In this document: in pieces, positions 54,933 to 63,695 of the stretch
How the letters are laid out: every line of letters starts with the position of its first letter
Numbering within the stretch: the stretch's first letter is position 1
NCBI GenBank assembly: GCA_030147845.1
Contig: JASBUN010000064.1
Span: 1-64,000, forward strand
DNA: 64,000 bases
Source of the DNA: Gammaproteobacteria bacterium
GTDB lineage: Bacteria > Pseudomonadota > Gammaproteobacteria > JASBUN01
Reading direction: 5' to 3'
Program-made: the position numbers and the translations under genes
Notes under the pieces: model-generated
What the model was told of the DNA's origin: nothing
The model's input: the letters and a program-made list of their open reading frames with translations, nothing else
Databases searched by the model: none

Positions 54933-55490
54933 CTACAGCGTGCCCGCGCGCCGCGCCAAGTAGCTGGTCTTGGCCGAATGTTCCAGCGAGCAGGTCCACT
55001 TATAGGCCAATTCAAGCGATTCGGCGGCCGCATAGACGCCGTGTCCGCGCACCACGACTACCGGAAAATCACGCAGCAACTGCGCCACCTGAACCACGCT
55101 GTCGGCCACATAGCGATCGAAAGCAATCGTGAGTACCGGCACGCGCGGAAAGTAAAGCTGGCCCTCGAAATCAGCCGGTACATAATCGTGCCCATCGAAC
55201 GTCATGGCGACGGAATATGGGCCGTGACTGTGAATAACCGCGGCATGCGTGGCCGTGGCCGCGTATACGGCCAGATGCAGGCCGGCATCCAGGGAACTGC
55301 CCGGCGGTGGCGGCCCGCTTGCCGGCGCTATCATCAGCTGCTCACTGCCGAGCGTATCGGCGCAAGCGCCGGTCGGCGTGATCCAGACACGCGTGCCGCA
55401 GCGTATCGACATATTGCCGCTATGGGCGTCGTTGATCCCGTAATGGCGCAGCCAGCGATAATGGCGAATGAGATTTTCGGCGGGTGTCAT
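54933..55490 (-). CDS. class II aldolase/adducin family protein
   Basis: A 185-residue zinc-dependent aldolase/epimerase-fold protein. The zinc His residues are visible in HSHGPYSVAM and VVRGHGVYAAA, with the N-terminal YGINDAHSGNMSIR substrate loop. It may cleave or epimerise a sugar phosphate; the substrate is unknown. It is next to cpdA in the same direction. Confidence 0.88.
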   Translation of the reverse strand: MTPAENLIRHYRWLRHYGINDAHSGNMSIRCGTRVWITPTGACADTLGSEQLMIAPASGPPPPGSSLDAGLHLAVYAATATHAAVIHSHGPYSVAMTFDGHDYVPADFEGQLYFPRVPVLTIAFDRYVADSVVQVAQLLRDFPVVVVRGHGVYAAAESLELAYKWTCSLEHSAKTSYLARRAGTL

Positions 55491-55511
55491 GTGCTTCCGA
55501 ATGCAGGTGGG

Positions 55512-56315
55512 TCAATAACCGTGTGAGTGTAGCTGCAAACCGGGCGGCATCTGGTCCAGACGTTCGATGCCGGTTTCGAGGTCGCCGTCATCGCCGAGCG
55601 TCAACCAGCGGAACCCGGGCGTGCGTGCATCGATAGCGAAATCCGCGCTATCGGGTTTGAACTGCACGCAAGTCGACGGCGAAGCGAGCAACCGCACGTC
55701 GTGACGCAGGTCTTCGAAGGCTTGGTGTACATGGCCCCACAACACCGCGCGTACTTGCGGATGCCGGTCTACTAGGGCAAAAAAGGCGTCGGCATTCTGT
55801 AGTTTCATGGTGTCCAGCCAGCGACTGCCAACGTCCACGGGCGGATGGTGCAGGCAGATCAAGGCATGCCGTTGCGGATGCGCCTGCAACGACGTTTCGA
55901 GATGCCGCAATTGCGCCGCCGACAACCGCCCCGCATCGCTACCCGGCAGGCTCGAATCGAGCAGTACAATCTGCCATTGACCACATAGCACCGCGCCGCC
56001 ATCATGCACGCTGCCGGCGATCAAGTGACTGCGCAACACATCTGCGGCATCATGATTGCCGGGAATGGCATGCACGGGTGTATGCAGGGACGCCAGCCGC
56101 GCGTGCAGACGGCCATAGCCGTCGGCGGAGGCGTCGTGTACCAGATCGCCGGACGCCAGCACCAGATCGGCAGGCCAAAAACGCTGGCGCGCCAGCGCCA
56201 GACAGAGCTCGAAGCTGGACTCGGTGTTCATGCCGAGCAGCGTGGTTTCCGGCGCCGCGTATAGGTGCGTGTCGGTGAATTGTAGTACTCGAACGCAGCC
56301 GGGTGCCGTGGTCAT
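55512..56315 (-). CDS. cpdA: 3',5'-cyclic-AMP phosphodiesterase
   Basis: A 267-residue metallophosphoesterase of the CpdA type. Motifs: FTDTHLY, ASGDLVHD, IPGNHDA, LHHPPVDVGSRWLD and LWGHVHQ. The ATG at 56315 is chosen; the frame is open to 56372. It would lower cAMP. No crp or cya gene is in the window. Divergent from the methyltransferase gene. Confidence 0.88.
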   Translation of the reverse strand: MTTAPGCVRVLQFTDTHLYAAPETTLLGMNTESSFELCLALARQRFWPADLVLASGDLVHDASADGYGRLHARLASLHTPVHAIPGNHDAADVLRSHLIAGSVHDGGAVLCGQWQIVLLDSSLPGSDAGRLSAAQLRHLETSLQAHPQRHALICLHHPPVDVGSRWLDTMKLQNADAFFALVDRHPQVRAVLWGHVHQAFEDLRHDVRLLASPSTCVQFKPDSADFAIDARTPGFRWLTLGDDGDLETGIERLDQMPPGLQLHSHGY

Positions 56316-56417
56316 GGTGGAATCATTGGCGAAGTACGCACCGATAGTGGCACCGGACTGCGCGCAAATCAACCGCGCTTGAGCGGCGCGTGGCCCATTA
56401 AGACGGTGAGCGGAACT

Positions 56418-57080
56418 ATGACTGGAAAATCGATCGAATTAACCGACGAACTTTATCGTTACCTGCTGCGCGTGTCGGTACGTGAGGCACCGTTATTGCA
56501 GCGTCTGCGAGAGGAGACCGCAAGCCTTCCGCTGGCACGCATGCAGATTGCGCCGGAACAGGGGCAGTTCATGGCACTGTTGGCCAAGCTCATTGCCGCC
56601 CGGCGCATCATCGAGATTGGCGTGTTCACCGGCTACAGCTCCTTGTGTTTGGCGCAGGCGATGGCGGCCGGAGGGCGGTTAATCGCCTGCGACATCAATG
56701 AGGAATGGACTGCCGTGGCGCGCCGGTATTGGCGCGAAGCCGGCCTCGAGGATCGTATTGAACTGATACTGGGTGCGGCCGCGGAGACCTTGGAGCGTGT
56801 GCGGCGCGAGCATGGCGAGGGATCGTTCGACATGGCCTTCATCGATGCCGATAAAACCAATTACGACACCTATTACGAGCTCACGCTGCAGCTATTGCGC
56901 CGCGGCGGCTTATTGCTGATCGACAACGTGTTGTGGTCCGGACGGGTCGCCGATCCGCACGCCGATGACGACGATACGCGCGCGTTACGGGCGCTCAATG
57001 CCAAGCTTCACGACGACGTACGCATTGACCTAAGCTTGCTGCCGCTGGCCGACGGCCTGACGCTGGCGATAAAGCGATAA
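56418..57080 (+). CDS. SAM-dependent O-methyltransferase (caffeoyl-CoA type)
   Basis: A 220-residue class I methyltransferase of the catechol/caffeoyl-CoA O-methyltransferase family. Motifs: IIEIGVFTGYSSLCLAQAM (SAM), DMAFIDADKTNYDTYYE (metal ligand Asp) and LLLIDNVLWSGRV. Bacterial members are often promiscuous; the substrate is unknown. The ATG at 56418 is chosen over 56379 from homology. Confidence 0.92.
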   Translation: MTGKSIELTDELYRYLLRVSVREAPLLQRLREETASLPLARMQIAPEQGQFMALLAKLIAARRIIEIGVFTGYSSLCLAQAMAAGGRLIACDINEEWTAVARRYWREAGLEDRIELILGAAAETLERVRREHGEGSFDMAFIDADKTNYDTYYELTLQLLRRGGLLLIDNVLWSGRVADPHADDDDTRALRALNAKLHDDVRIDLSLLPLADGLTLAIKR

Positions 57081-57165
57081 AGCGATAAAGCCTATCGGTC
57101 GAAGCGTCGGCGGCGGTTGAGCGCCGCCTTGCCGGCGCAATTGATCGAACGAATTTAGGCGCTGC

Positions 57166-57516
57166 CTAGTCGCTGCAGTTGACTGGATGAATTTTGCCGA
57201 CTTTCCAGAAGCAAAAGTCGGCGAAGCCGTAATTCTGTCCCGGCTCGAAGTTGCGGTCAGGCCGCGACAACGCAATGCCGACGGTGCAAACGCTATCGAC
57301 GGCGCGTGAAATTTGATCGCCCTCATAGTGGGGGCGCACGGCGATTTGCCGAACGATGACATCATCGATGCGGATCGACTCGGTTGGTTCCAAAATGTAG
57401 TACTGACTTTTCTCGGGGCCGCGCACGGTGCCGATGCCGGTGACGCGAACGGGATTCGTTCCATTCAGATCGTCGGCGTCATACACCTCCAGCAGGTGGA
57501 TCTTATATGTGCTCAC
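57166..57516 (-). CDS. hypothetical protein
   Basis: A 116-residue protein of unknown function, with a strand-rich N-terminal half and two cysteines near its end. A GTG at 57516 with GGGAG upstream is the preferred start (STYKIHLLEVYDADDLNG follows); an ATG at 57576 is the alternative. No transmembrane segment or known motif is seen. It lies 112 bp downstream of argA in the same direction. Confidence 0.55.
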   Translation of the reverse strand: MSTYKIHLLEVYDADDLNGTNPVRVTGIGTVRGPEKSQYYILEPTESIRIDDVIVRQIAVRPHYEGDQISRAVDSVCTVGIALSRPDRNFEPGQNYGFADFCFWKVGKIHPVNCSD

Positions 57517-57628
57517 GGGATCTCCCGTACGGCATAGGCGAATATCCGCAAGAGATCGAATGTATCCTTTCGCCACCGCGCTGGCAAGCGTTGACAGCGC
57601 CGTTTGCTGGCCGGCAGAACACTTGGAA

Positions 57629-58954
57629 CTAGTCTAAAATTTTTATAAAAATCTTTGAGTTGCGTTGATAGTTATAGAGTTCTAGGCGTTTCACCGGCAA
57701 TGACTTGATGTCTCCTGGGACGAAGCCGCGTTCGCGGAACCAATGCGCCGTGCGGGTCGTCAATACGAACAAGCGAACGATGTTCCGACTCTTGGCGCTA
57801 CGCTCGATATGACCGAGAAGTGTATCACCGCGGCCACCACCGCGATATTCGGGATGAATCGCAACACAGGCGAGTTCGCCGACCTGGTCTTGCGGAAACG
57901 GATACAGCGCCGCGCAGCCGATGATCATGCCGTCGCGCTCGATGACGTGGAAGTACGCGATTTCCATCTCCAGGCGCTCGCGCGAGCGCCGTACGAGAAT
58001 GCCGTCATCTTCCAGCGGTTTGATCAATTCGAGAATCCCGCCGACATCGTCGATACTGGCTTGGCGCATGGTTTCGTAACGCATGTCCGTGACCATGGTG
58101 CCGCTGCCGTCGCGCGTGAACAACTCTTGCAGTAGGGCGCCATCGACACTGCGGTCGATAAGATGGGCGCGCGCCACGCCGGAGCGGCAGGCGTATATTG
58201 CGCTGGCCAGATGGCTGGCGATCGCTTCGGGCAGGTTACTGCGTGTGGCGAGCAGGCGTTCGGCCTGTTCGGGCGTAAGTTGTTCGATTAAACGCCGCCG
58301 CGCGTCGCGTACCCCGGCGCCCTCGACCAGAAACAGCAGCTTGTCAGCACGCAGCGCGACTGCGGTCGCCGAGGCGACATCCTCGGCGCTGAGATTGAAA
58401 ACCTCTCCGGTCGGCGAATACCCCAGCGGCGAAAGCAATACGATGTCGCCGGCGTCGATGTGCCGACGTATGGCGGCGGTGTCGACGCGCCGTACCTCGC
58501 CAGTATGGCAGTAGTCGACGCCGTCGCGAACGCCGAGCGGCTGTGCGGTAACAAAATTGCCTGAGGTCACGCGTATGCGCGCGCCCGACATGGGTGTGTT
58601 GGCGAGGCCCATGGATAGCAGCGCCTCGATTTCGACGCGCACTCGGCCGGCCGCTTCTTTGACGCAGGCCAGCGCCGGGTCGTCGGTTACGCGCAGGCCG
58701 TTGACGTAGCGAAAGTCGGCGCCGCGCTCACGCAGGCGCGCCTCGATTTGTGGTCGCGCGCCATGCACCAATACCAATCGGATGCCGAGACTGTTGAGTG
58801 TCGCGACGTCATGCACGAGCGTGGCGAAGCTGGCATCGGCGACCGCCTCGCCGCCGAACATGAGGACAAAAGTGCGGCCGCGGTGAGCGTTAATGTAGGG
58901 CGACGACGCACGAAACGCGTCAATGTAGGCCTGTTTTTTGTTTTTCTTGGGCAA
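57629..58954 (-). CDS. argA: N-acetylglutamate synthase (AAK-GNAT)
   Basis: First step of arginine synthesis, glutamate + acetyl-CoA. The 441 residues combine an amino-acid-kinase-like domain (about 25-285, with LVLVHGARPQIEARL and SPLGYSPTGEVFNL, the arginine-sensing part) and a GNAT domain (about 290-441, with VAIHPEYRGGGRGDTLL). This is the classical gammaproteobacterial ArgA. It follows argE by 72 bp in the same direction, so an arg operon is likely. Confidence 0.95.
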   Translation of the reverse strand: MPKKNKKQAYIDAFRASSPYINAHRGRTFVLMFGGEAVADASFATLVHDVATLNSLGIRLVLVHGARPQIEARLRERGADFRYVNGLRVTDDPALACVKEAAGRVRVEIEALLSMGLANTPMSGARIRVTSGNFVTAQPLGVRDGVDYCHTGEVRRVDTAAIRRHIDAGDIVLLSPLGYSPTGEVFNLSAEDVASATAVALRADKLLFLVEGAGVRDARRRLIEQLTPEQAERLLATRSNLPEAIASHLASAIYACRSGVARAHLIDRSVDGALLQELFTRDGSGTMVTDMRYETMRQASIDDVGGILELIKPLEDDGILVRRSRERLEMEIAYFHVIERDGMIIGCAALYPFPQDQVGELACVAIHPEYRGGGRGDTLLGHIERSAKSRNIVRLFVLTTRTAHWFRERGFVPGDIKSLPVKRLELYNYQRNSKIFIKILD

Positions 58955-59026
58955 GGTTCTGTCCCCGAACGATTGCTGCGGAGCCTGATATATCGTGCAA
59001 ATATACCATGGCGCGTCGGCCGCGCG

Positions 59027-60184
59027 TCAGTGGCGACGACAGAAGTGATCGATGAGGCGTCGTAATAACGCAATCGTTGGTCGTATACGATCCAAGGACA
59101 AATATTCGTCCGGTTGGTGGGCTTGATCGATGTCGCCTGGTCCCATGACGATGGTCTGCATGTGCATGCGTTGTAGGTACGGAGCCTCGGTACCGAACGC
59201 AACGGTGCCGGATTGCTGGCCGCTGAGTCGCTCGGCGACACGGACAATTTCGGCGCTGGCGTCGGTTTCGAAGGCTGGAATGCCCTCGAACAGGGGTTCG
59301 ATTTCCAGGCGCAGATCCTGGTCGTGTAAGCGCCGCTCGAGTCGTTGGCGCAGTTGCTGGCGCAACTCCGGCAAATCCATGCCCGGCAATGGGCGCAAAT
59401 CGATGTGCAGTTCGCAGTCGGCACAGATGCGGTTGGGGTTATCGCCGCCATGTATATGGCCAAGGTTTAGCGTCGGTACCGGAACCTTGAATAGTGGTTG
59501 CCGATTCTGCTGTTGCATCTCGCGGCGCCAGTCGAGTAATTCCTGAATGACGTCGTGCATGCCTTCCAGGGCGTTGACGCCGAGCGCCGGGTCACTGGAG
59601 TGTCCGGAGCGCCCGTACAGACGAATCGCCTCCATTAATATACCTTTGTGCATGCGGATGGGTCGTAGCCCGGTAGGCTCGCCGATGACCGCGTAGCGTG
59701 CTTTCGGCCGGCCCATTTTGACCAACTCCTTGGCGCCGTCCATCGAGCTTTCCTCGTCGGCGGTGGCCAGGATGGTCAGCGGCGCGTGCAGGTCGGCGGC
59801 GTGCAGATCCCGCACCGCTTCGATGGCGAGCGCCAGAAACGCTTTCATGTCGCAGACGCCCAGGCCGTAGAGACGCTGGTTGGCTTCGGTGATCCGGAAC
59901 GGGTCGTAACTCCAACGACCTTCGTCGTAGGGCACCGTATCGGTGTGCCCGGCGAGCACCAGACCACCGTCACCCTCGCCAAGTGTGGCGATGAGGTTGG
60001 CTTTGTCGGGCCAGGCGGGCAGGTCCATGACTTCGACGGCGAAGCCGAGCGTGCTAAGCCAGTCGGCGAGCAGCTCGATGACGGCACGGTTGCCGGTATC
60101 GAAATCGGCGCTAACGCTGCTCATAGACGGCGCCGCCACGAGGCGGCGGATCATTTCCATCAGCGGAGGTGGTGTGTTTGGCAT
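59027..60184 (-). CDS. argE: acetylornithine deacetylase
   Basis: Zinc-dependent deacetylase releasing ornithine from N-acetylornithine, in the linear arginine route that goes with argA. The 385 residues include VLAGHTDTVPYDEGRW (metal His/Asp), TADEESSMDGAKEL, GRSGHSSDPALGVNA and the C-terminal MGPGDIDQAHQPDEYL. The ATG at 60184 is chosen; the frame is open to 60220. It is divergent from the CULT gene. Confidence 0.95.
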   Translation of the reverse strand: MPNTPPPLMEMIRRLVAAPSMSSVSADFDTGNRAVIELLADWLSTLGFAVEVMDLPAWPDKANLIATLGEGDGGLVLAGHTDTVPYDEGRWSYDPFRITEANQRLYGLGVCDMKAFLALAIEAVRDLHAADLHAPLTILATADEESSMDGAKELVKMGRPKARYAVIGEPTGLRPIRMHKGILMEAIRLYGRSGHSSDPALGVNALEGMHDVIQELLDWRREMQQQNRQPLFKVPVPTLNLGHIHGGDNPNRICADCELHIDLRPLPGMDLPELRQQLRQRLERRLHDQDLRLEIEPLFEGIPAFETDASAEIVRVAERLSGQQSGTVAFGTEAPYLQRMHMQTIVMGPGDIDQAHQPDEYLSLDRIRPTIALLRRLIDHFCRRH

Positions 60185-60286
60185 GCCCTGATTGTGGTGC
60201 CAGCGGTGGGTGCGGCGCAAGCGCGCCGCGGCTCGATCGCCCTATACTTGAATACCGACATCATGTCGGCGGTTCGGAGCCTGGAT

Positions 60287-60730
60287 ATGCATACTCATAG
60301 TGAGCGAGCTTCGTCCACCCTATGGCGGGCTGATCAAAGTGGTTTCCAGGCGGCCAAAGTCCGGCTGCGGCAGGCCGATGAGCGCAATGATGACGCTGCA
60401 TCAGATGCCAATGGCGTACTCTATTGCGCACAATGCCGCGCGCCCATCAGCCATGACTCGGAGCGGGTGTCCCGCCGCGGTTCGCACCAGCACCGCTGCC
60501 GCAATCCCAACGACTTGGTGTTCGACATCGGCTGTTTCGCGGATGCCCGCGGTTGTGTGTATGGCGGCCCGTCGGCCGACGCTTGGACTTGGTTTCCGGG
60601 TTATTATTGGCAAGTGAGCTGGTGTAGAGCCTGCGGCGCCCATCTCGGCTGGCGCTACCGTGGCGCCGGTGACGTATTCTATGGTTTGATTCTCGATCGC
60701 CTGGTGAGCGGCCGCGGCGGCGCCGATTAG
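60287..60730 (+). CDS. bacterial CULT (cereblon-like) domain protein
   Basis: A 147-residue protein. The C-terminal 100 residues match the CULT domain of eukaryotic cereblon: zinc ligands Cys47/Cys50 and Cys113/Cys116, HRCRNPNDLVFDIGC, and the ligand pocket WFPGYYW...GW. The three pocket tryptophans are Trp102, Trp108 and Trp122, with Tyr124; the His before the first Trp in cereblon is Trp here. Bacterial CULT proteins are known, but their role is not. The ATG at 60287 has GGAG seven bases upstream. Confidence 0.82.
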   Translation: MHTHSERASSTLWRADQSGFQAAKVRLRQADERNDDAASDANGVLYCAQCRAPISHDSERVSRRGSHQHRCRNPNDLVFDIGCFADARGCVYGGPSADAWTWFPGYYWQVSWCRACGAHLGWRYRGAGDVFYGLILDRLVSGRGGAD

Positions 60731-60838
60731 CCCGTCGCGTTATCGAAGAGTAGTGTGTAGTCCCGGCGCGTGCTAAATTTGCCGCGCCGTGGACGGTGCC
60801 TTCCCGTTTTGCTGTGCACCCTGGAGAGGCAGGGTCGT

Positions 60839-61969
60839 ATGATTCGTTCCGCCAATCTTCGCGATCTCGAAGCGCTCGTCGCTACCGAGAACCGGTGCTT
60901 TGAAACCGACCGCTTGTCGCGCCGAAGTTTCCGTTACATGTTGACCAAGGCCAATGCTGTCACGCTCGTCGATGACGCCGACGGTGTGCTGCGCGGTTAT
61001 GTTCTGGTGCTCTATCACGCCGGCACGTCGCTGGCGCGACTATATTCGATTGCAGTGGATCGCGGTCACCGTGGCTGCGGCGTTGGTGAGCAACTCGTGG
61101 GTGCTGCCGAACAGGCGGCGCTGGACGCTGACTGCGTCAACATGCGATTGGAAATACGTCGAGACAACCGGGCGTCGCTGCACCTGTTCGAAAAACTGGG
61201 TTACCGCAAATTCGGTATGTATCCGGATTACTATGAGGATCATATGGAAGCGGTGCGCCTGGAGAAGGAGCTTGCGCCGCACTTGCGACCGGAACTCGTC
61301 AGCGTCCCCTATTATGAGCAGACACTTGATTTTACCTGCGGTCCGGCGGTGCTGATGATGGCCATGCATAGCTTGGATGATGCGCTGGCGTTAGACCGCC
61401 GGTTGGAAATCCGCATTTGGCGGGAATCCACTACAGTATTCATGACGGCCGGGCACGGAGGTTGCGGTCCCTATGGTTTGGCGCTGTCGGCATATCGTCG
61501 CGGGTTTGACGTCAGTGTCTATGTCAATGATGAAGCGGCGCTGTTTGTCGATTCCGTACGTAGCGCCGAGAAAAAGGAAGTCATCCGCTTGGTGCAGGAA
61601 GATTTCCTCGAGGAAATTGCCCAGCTGCCGATCCCGGTGCATTACCGCAGTTTGAGCCTCGCTGAGATGCGCACCGAATTTGATCGTGGCGGTATTCCCG
61701 TCGTATTGATCAGTTCTTACCGAATTTATAAGGAAAAATTTCCGCACTGGGTGGTGATAACCGGTTTCGACCATCGGTTCATTTACGCCCATGATCCATA
61801 CGTCGATCATGAAAAAGGCAAGAGCGTGACCGACGTACTTAATATGCCTATTTTGCAGAAAGATTTTGAACGCATGGCGCGCTATGGAAAATCCGGGCAA
61901 CGTGCGGTTCTTATAATTAGTAAATCGAAGGTGACTCGCCGACGACGGCCGGCAGCCCGAAAAACCTGA
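60839..61969 (+). CDS. GNAT acetyltransferase - C39-like peptidase fusion
   Basis: A 376-residue cytoplasmic fusion. Residues 1-145 are a GNAT domain with RGHRGCGVGEQL at the acetyl-CoA site and LEIRRDNRASLHLFEKLGY, as in the RimI type. Residues 150-370 are a papain-like C39 peptidase with Cys167 (DFTCGPAVLMM), His302 (FPHWVVITGF) and Asp318 (YAHDPY), so the catalytic triad is complete. It ends in a basic tail (TRRRRPAARKT). The ATG at 60839 has GGAGAGG upstream. The ATP-grasp gene starts 9 bp after its stop. Paired genes of this kind are predicted to modify peptides or proteins. Confidence 0.85.
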   Translation: MIRSANLRDLEALVATENRCFETDRLSRRSFRYMLTKANAVTLVDDADGVLRGYVLVLYHAGTSLARLYSIAVDRGHRGCGVGEQLVGAAEQAALDADCVNMRLEIRRDNRASLHLFEKLGYRKFGMYPDYYEDHMEAVRLEKELAPHLRPELVSVPYYEQTLDFTCGPAVLMMAMHSLDDALALDRRLEIRIWRESTTVFMTAGHGGCGPYGLALSAYRRGFDVSVYVNDEAALFVDSVRSAEKKEVIRLVQEDFLEEIAQLPIPVHYRSLSLAEMRTEFDRGGIPVVLISSYRIYKEKFPHWVVITGFDHRFIYAHDPYVDHEKGKSVTDVLNMPILQKDFERMARYGKSGQRAVLIISKSKVTRRRRPAARKT

Positions 61970-61978
61970 GAGGAAAAC

Positions 61979-63457
61979 ATGGCGACACAGCTGATTGTCG
62001 TTGAAGACATCGACGACTGGACGTATGAGGGTATCGACTGCCCCGTGGTGCATGCCGATGACTATCTTACCGGACAAGAGTATTTCAAGTTGCGTGACGT
62101 GCAAGTCATCAACTTGTGTCGGAGCTATAAATATCTGAGTGTGGCCTATTACGTTTCGCTGTTGGCCGAGGCGCGTCGCCACAAGGTGATTCCATCGGTC
62201 AAAACCATGCTCGACCTGAGCAGTAAGGCGATGTACAGCCTCGATGCGGTCAATCTCGATGATTTGGTGCAGAAGAAGCTGAAAAAGCAGAATAGCGATC
62301 CGTTTCAAAATGTATTCGAGATGGATGTGTATTTTGGTAATTGCCCGTACGGCGTGTTGGCGGATCTGGCCCGGCAGTTGTTCGAGCATTTCCCGTTTCC
62401 GTTGTTGCGGGTAGGGTTCCGGCGACAAGGAAGTTGGCATATTTCCTCGATCAAGGCGTTGCCGATAACCAAAATCGAAGCGTCTGGTCGAGAGCTGTTT
62501 GCAACGTCTTTTAGCGGTTACCTGAAGCGCCGCTGGCGTTTGCCTAAGACGAAGACGCCGGCGCGCTACGACCTTGCGATTCTTTATAATTCCGCCGATC
62601 CATTGCCGCCGTCGGATAAGCGCGCGCTGCAAAATTTCATCAAGGCCGGCGCCGCCCAAGGTGTCGCTGTCGAGATTGTTGGGCGTAAAGATTACGCGCG
62701 CTTGGCGGAATACGATGCGTTGTTTATCCGCGACACGACGCGCATTAATCATTACACCTATCGTTTTGCCAAAAAAGCGGAAAGTGAAGGTATGGTCGTA
62801 ATCGATGACCCACAGTCGATCCTACGTTGCACCAATAAAGTTTATTTGGCCGAGTTATTGCGCGCCAATCGCGTGCCAACTCCTAAGACGGTGATCGCGG
62901 GGAAGGGTGATCTGAGCGCGGCGGAGAAGGCCATTGGTTTCCCGATGGTGGTGAAGGTGCCGGATGGCTCGTTTTCACAAGGTGTGTACAAAGCCGAAAA
63001 TCCACAGCAGATGCAGGAATACGCTGCACGTTTGTTCAAAAATTCGGAACTCATTTTGGCGCAGGAGTTTCTATATACCGCGTTCGATTGGCGCATCGGC
63101 ATTCTTAATCGCAAACCGGTATTTTCCAGCCAATATTTCATGTCCAAGCAAGATTGGAAGATCGTGAATTATGACGCGTCAGGCAAGGCGATCGAAGGCG
63201 GTTTTAAGACGTGGCCGATAGAACAGGCCCCACAACAAGTCGTCGACGTGGCGCTGCGAGCGGCAAATTTGATCGGCGATGGATTGTACGGTGTCGACGT
63301 GAAACAAAATGACGACGGCATTTACGTTATCGAAGTGAACGATAACCCGAATCTGGACGCGGGTGTGGAGGATGCGGTGCTCAAGGATGAGTTGTATCGA
63401 ATTATCATTGCGGAATTTGTGCGCCGTATCGAATTACGTAAAAGCGCAGAGCGCTAA
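61979..63457 (+). CDS. RimK-like ATP-grasp ligase with RLAN N-terminal domain
   Basis: A 492-residue amide ligase. Residues 1-190 are an RLAN (RimK-like ATP-grasp N-terminal) domain with VINLCRSYKYLSVAYYVSLL. Residues 195-490 form the ATP-grasp fold with FPMVVKVPDGSFSQGVYK (ATP lysine and loop), AQEFLYTAFDWRIGIL, and the Mg motif VIEVNDNPNLDAG. It would join an amino acid or peptide to a carboxylate. It is coupled to the GNAT-C39 gene. The start has GAGAGGAAA upstream. Confidence 0.88.
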   Translation: MATQLIVVEDIDDWTYEGIDCPVVHADDYLTGQEYFKLRDVQVINLCRSYKYLSVAYYVSLLAEARRHKVIPSVKTMLDLSSKAMYSLDAVNLDDLVQKKLKKQNSDPFQNVFEMDVYFGNCPYGVLADLARQLFEHFPFPLLRVGFRRQGSWHISSIKALPITKIEASGRELFATSFSGYLKRRWRLPKTKTPARYDLAILYNSADPLPPSDKRALQNFIKAGAAQGVAVEIVGRKDYARLAEYDALFIRDTTRINHYTYRFAKKAESEGMVVIDDPQSILRCTNKVYLAELLRANRVPTPKTVIAGKGDLSAAEKAIGFPMVVKVPDGSFSQGVYKAENPQQMQEYAARLFKNSELILAQEFLYTAFDWRIGILNRKPVFSSQYFMSKQDWKIVNYDASGKAIEGGFKTWPIEQAPQQVVDVALRAANLIGDGLYGVDVKQNDDGIYVIEVNDNPNLDAGVEDAVLKDELYRIIIAEFVRRIELRKSAER

Positions 63458-63632
63458 GTACGTTGCGTCGCTTTGGAAGTGTAACAATGCCTGCTTGATG
63501 CTTTGCTGACAACGCCCGCGTTTGAAAGTTCCCGGCGTTATGTTGCGATACGGTCATGTCAGCGATGTGCATGTTTTTACGGCCAGGAGGGAACCTTCGT
63601 ATCTTATTCATGGTCTCTAAGCAGTAACGGAA

Positions 63633-63661
63633 TTGAAATATCCGAAGATCCGTTTTATATT
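63633..63661 (+). promoter_or_regulatory. candidate sigma-70 promoter of the repeat-protein gene
   Basis: TTGAAA (63633-63638), a 17-base spacer and TATATT (63656-63661). Transcription would start near 63668, giving a 5' leader of about 28 bases with GAGGAG before the ATG at 63696. Both boxes match five of six or four of six positions of the consensus. Confidence 0.5.
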
Positions 63662-63695
63662 TCCCAGCAAGTTAAACAACCGAGGAGAACAGACC

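Noticed and set aside
58687..59463. A 258-codon minus-strand frame bridging the argE 3' end and the argA 5' end
   Set aside because: It is in a different frame from both enzymes and has no domain; a shadow caused by codon bias.
59786..60286. Upstream in-frame extension of the CULT protein
   Set aside because: It runs antisense through argE, and homology and a ribosome-binding site support a start at 60287.
61391..62752. A 453-codon open frame on the minus strand over the GNAT-C39 and ATP-grasp genes
   Set aside because: It is antisense to two strongly supported genes with intact motifs and shows no recognisable domain of its own.
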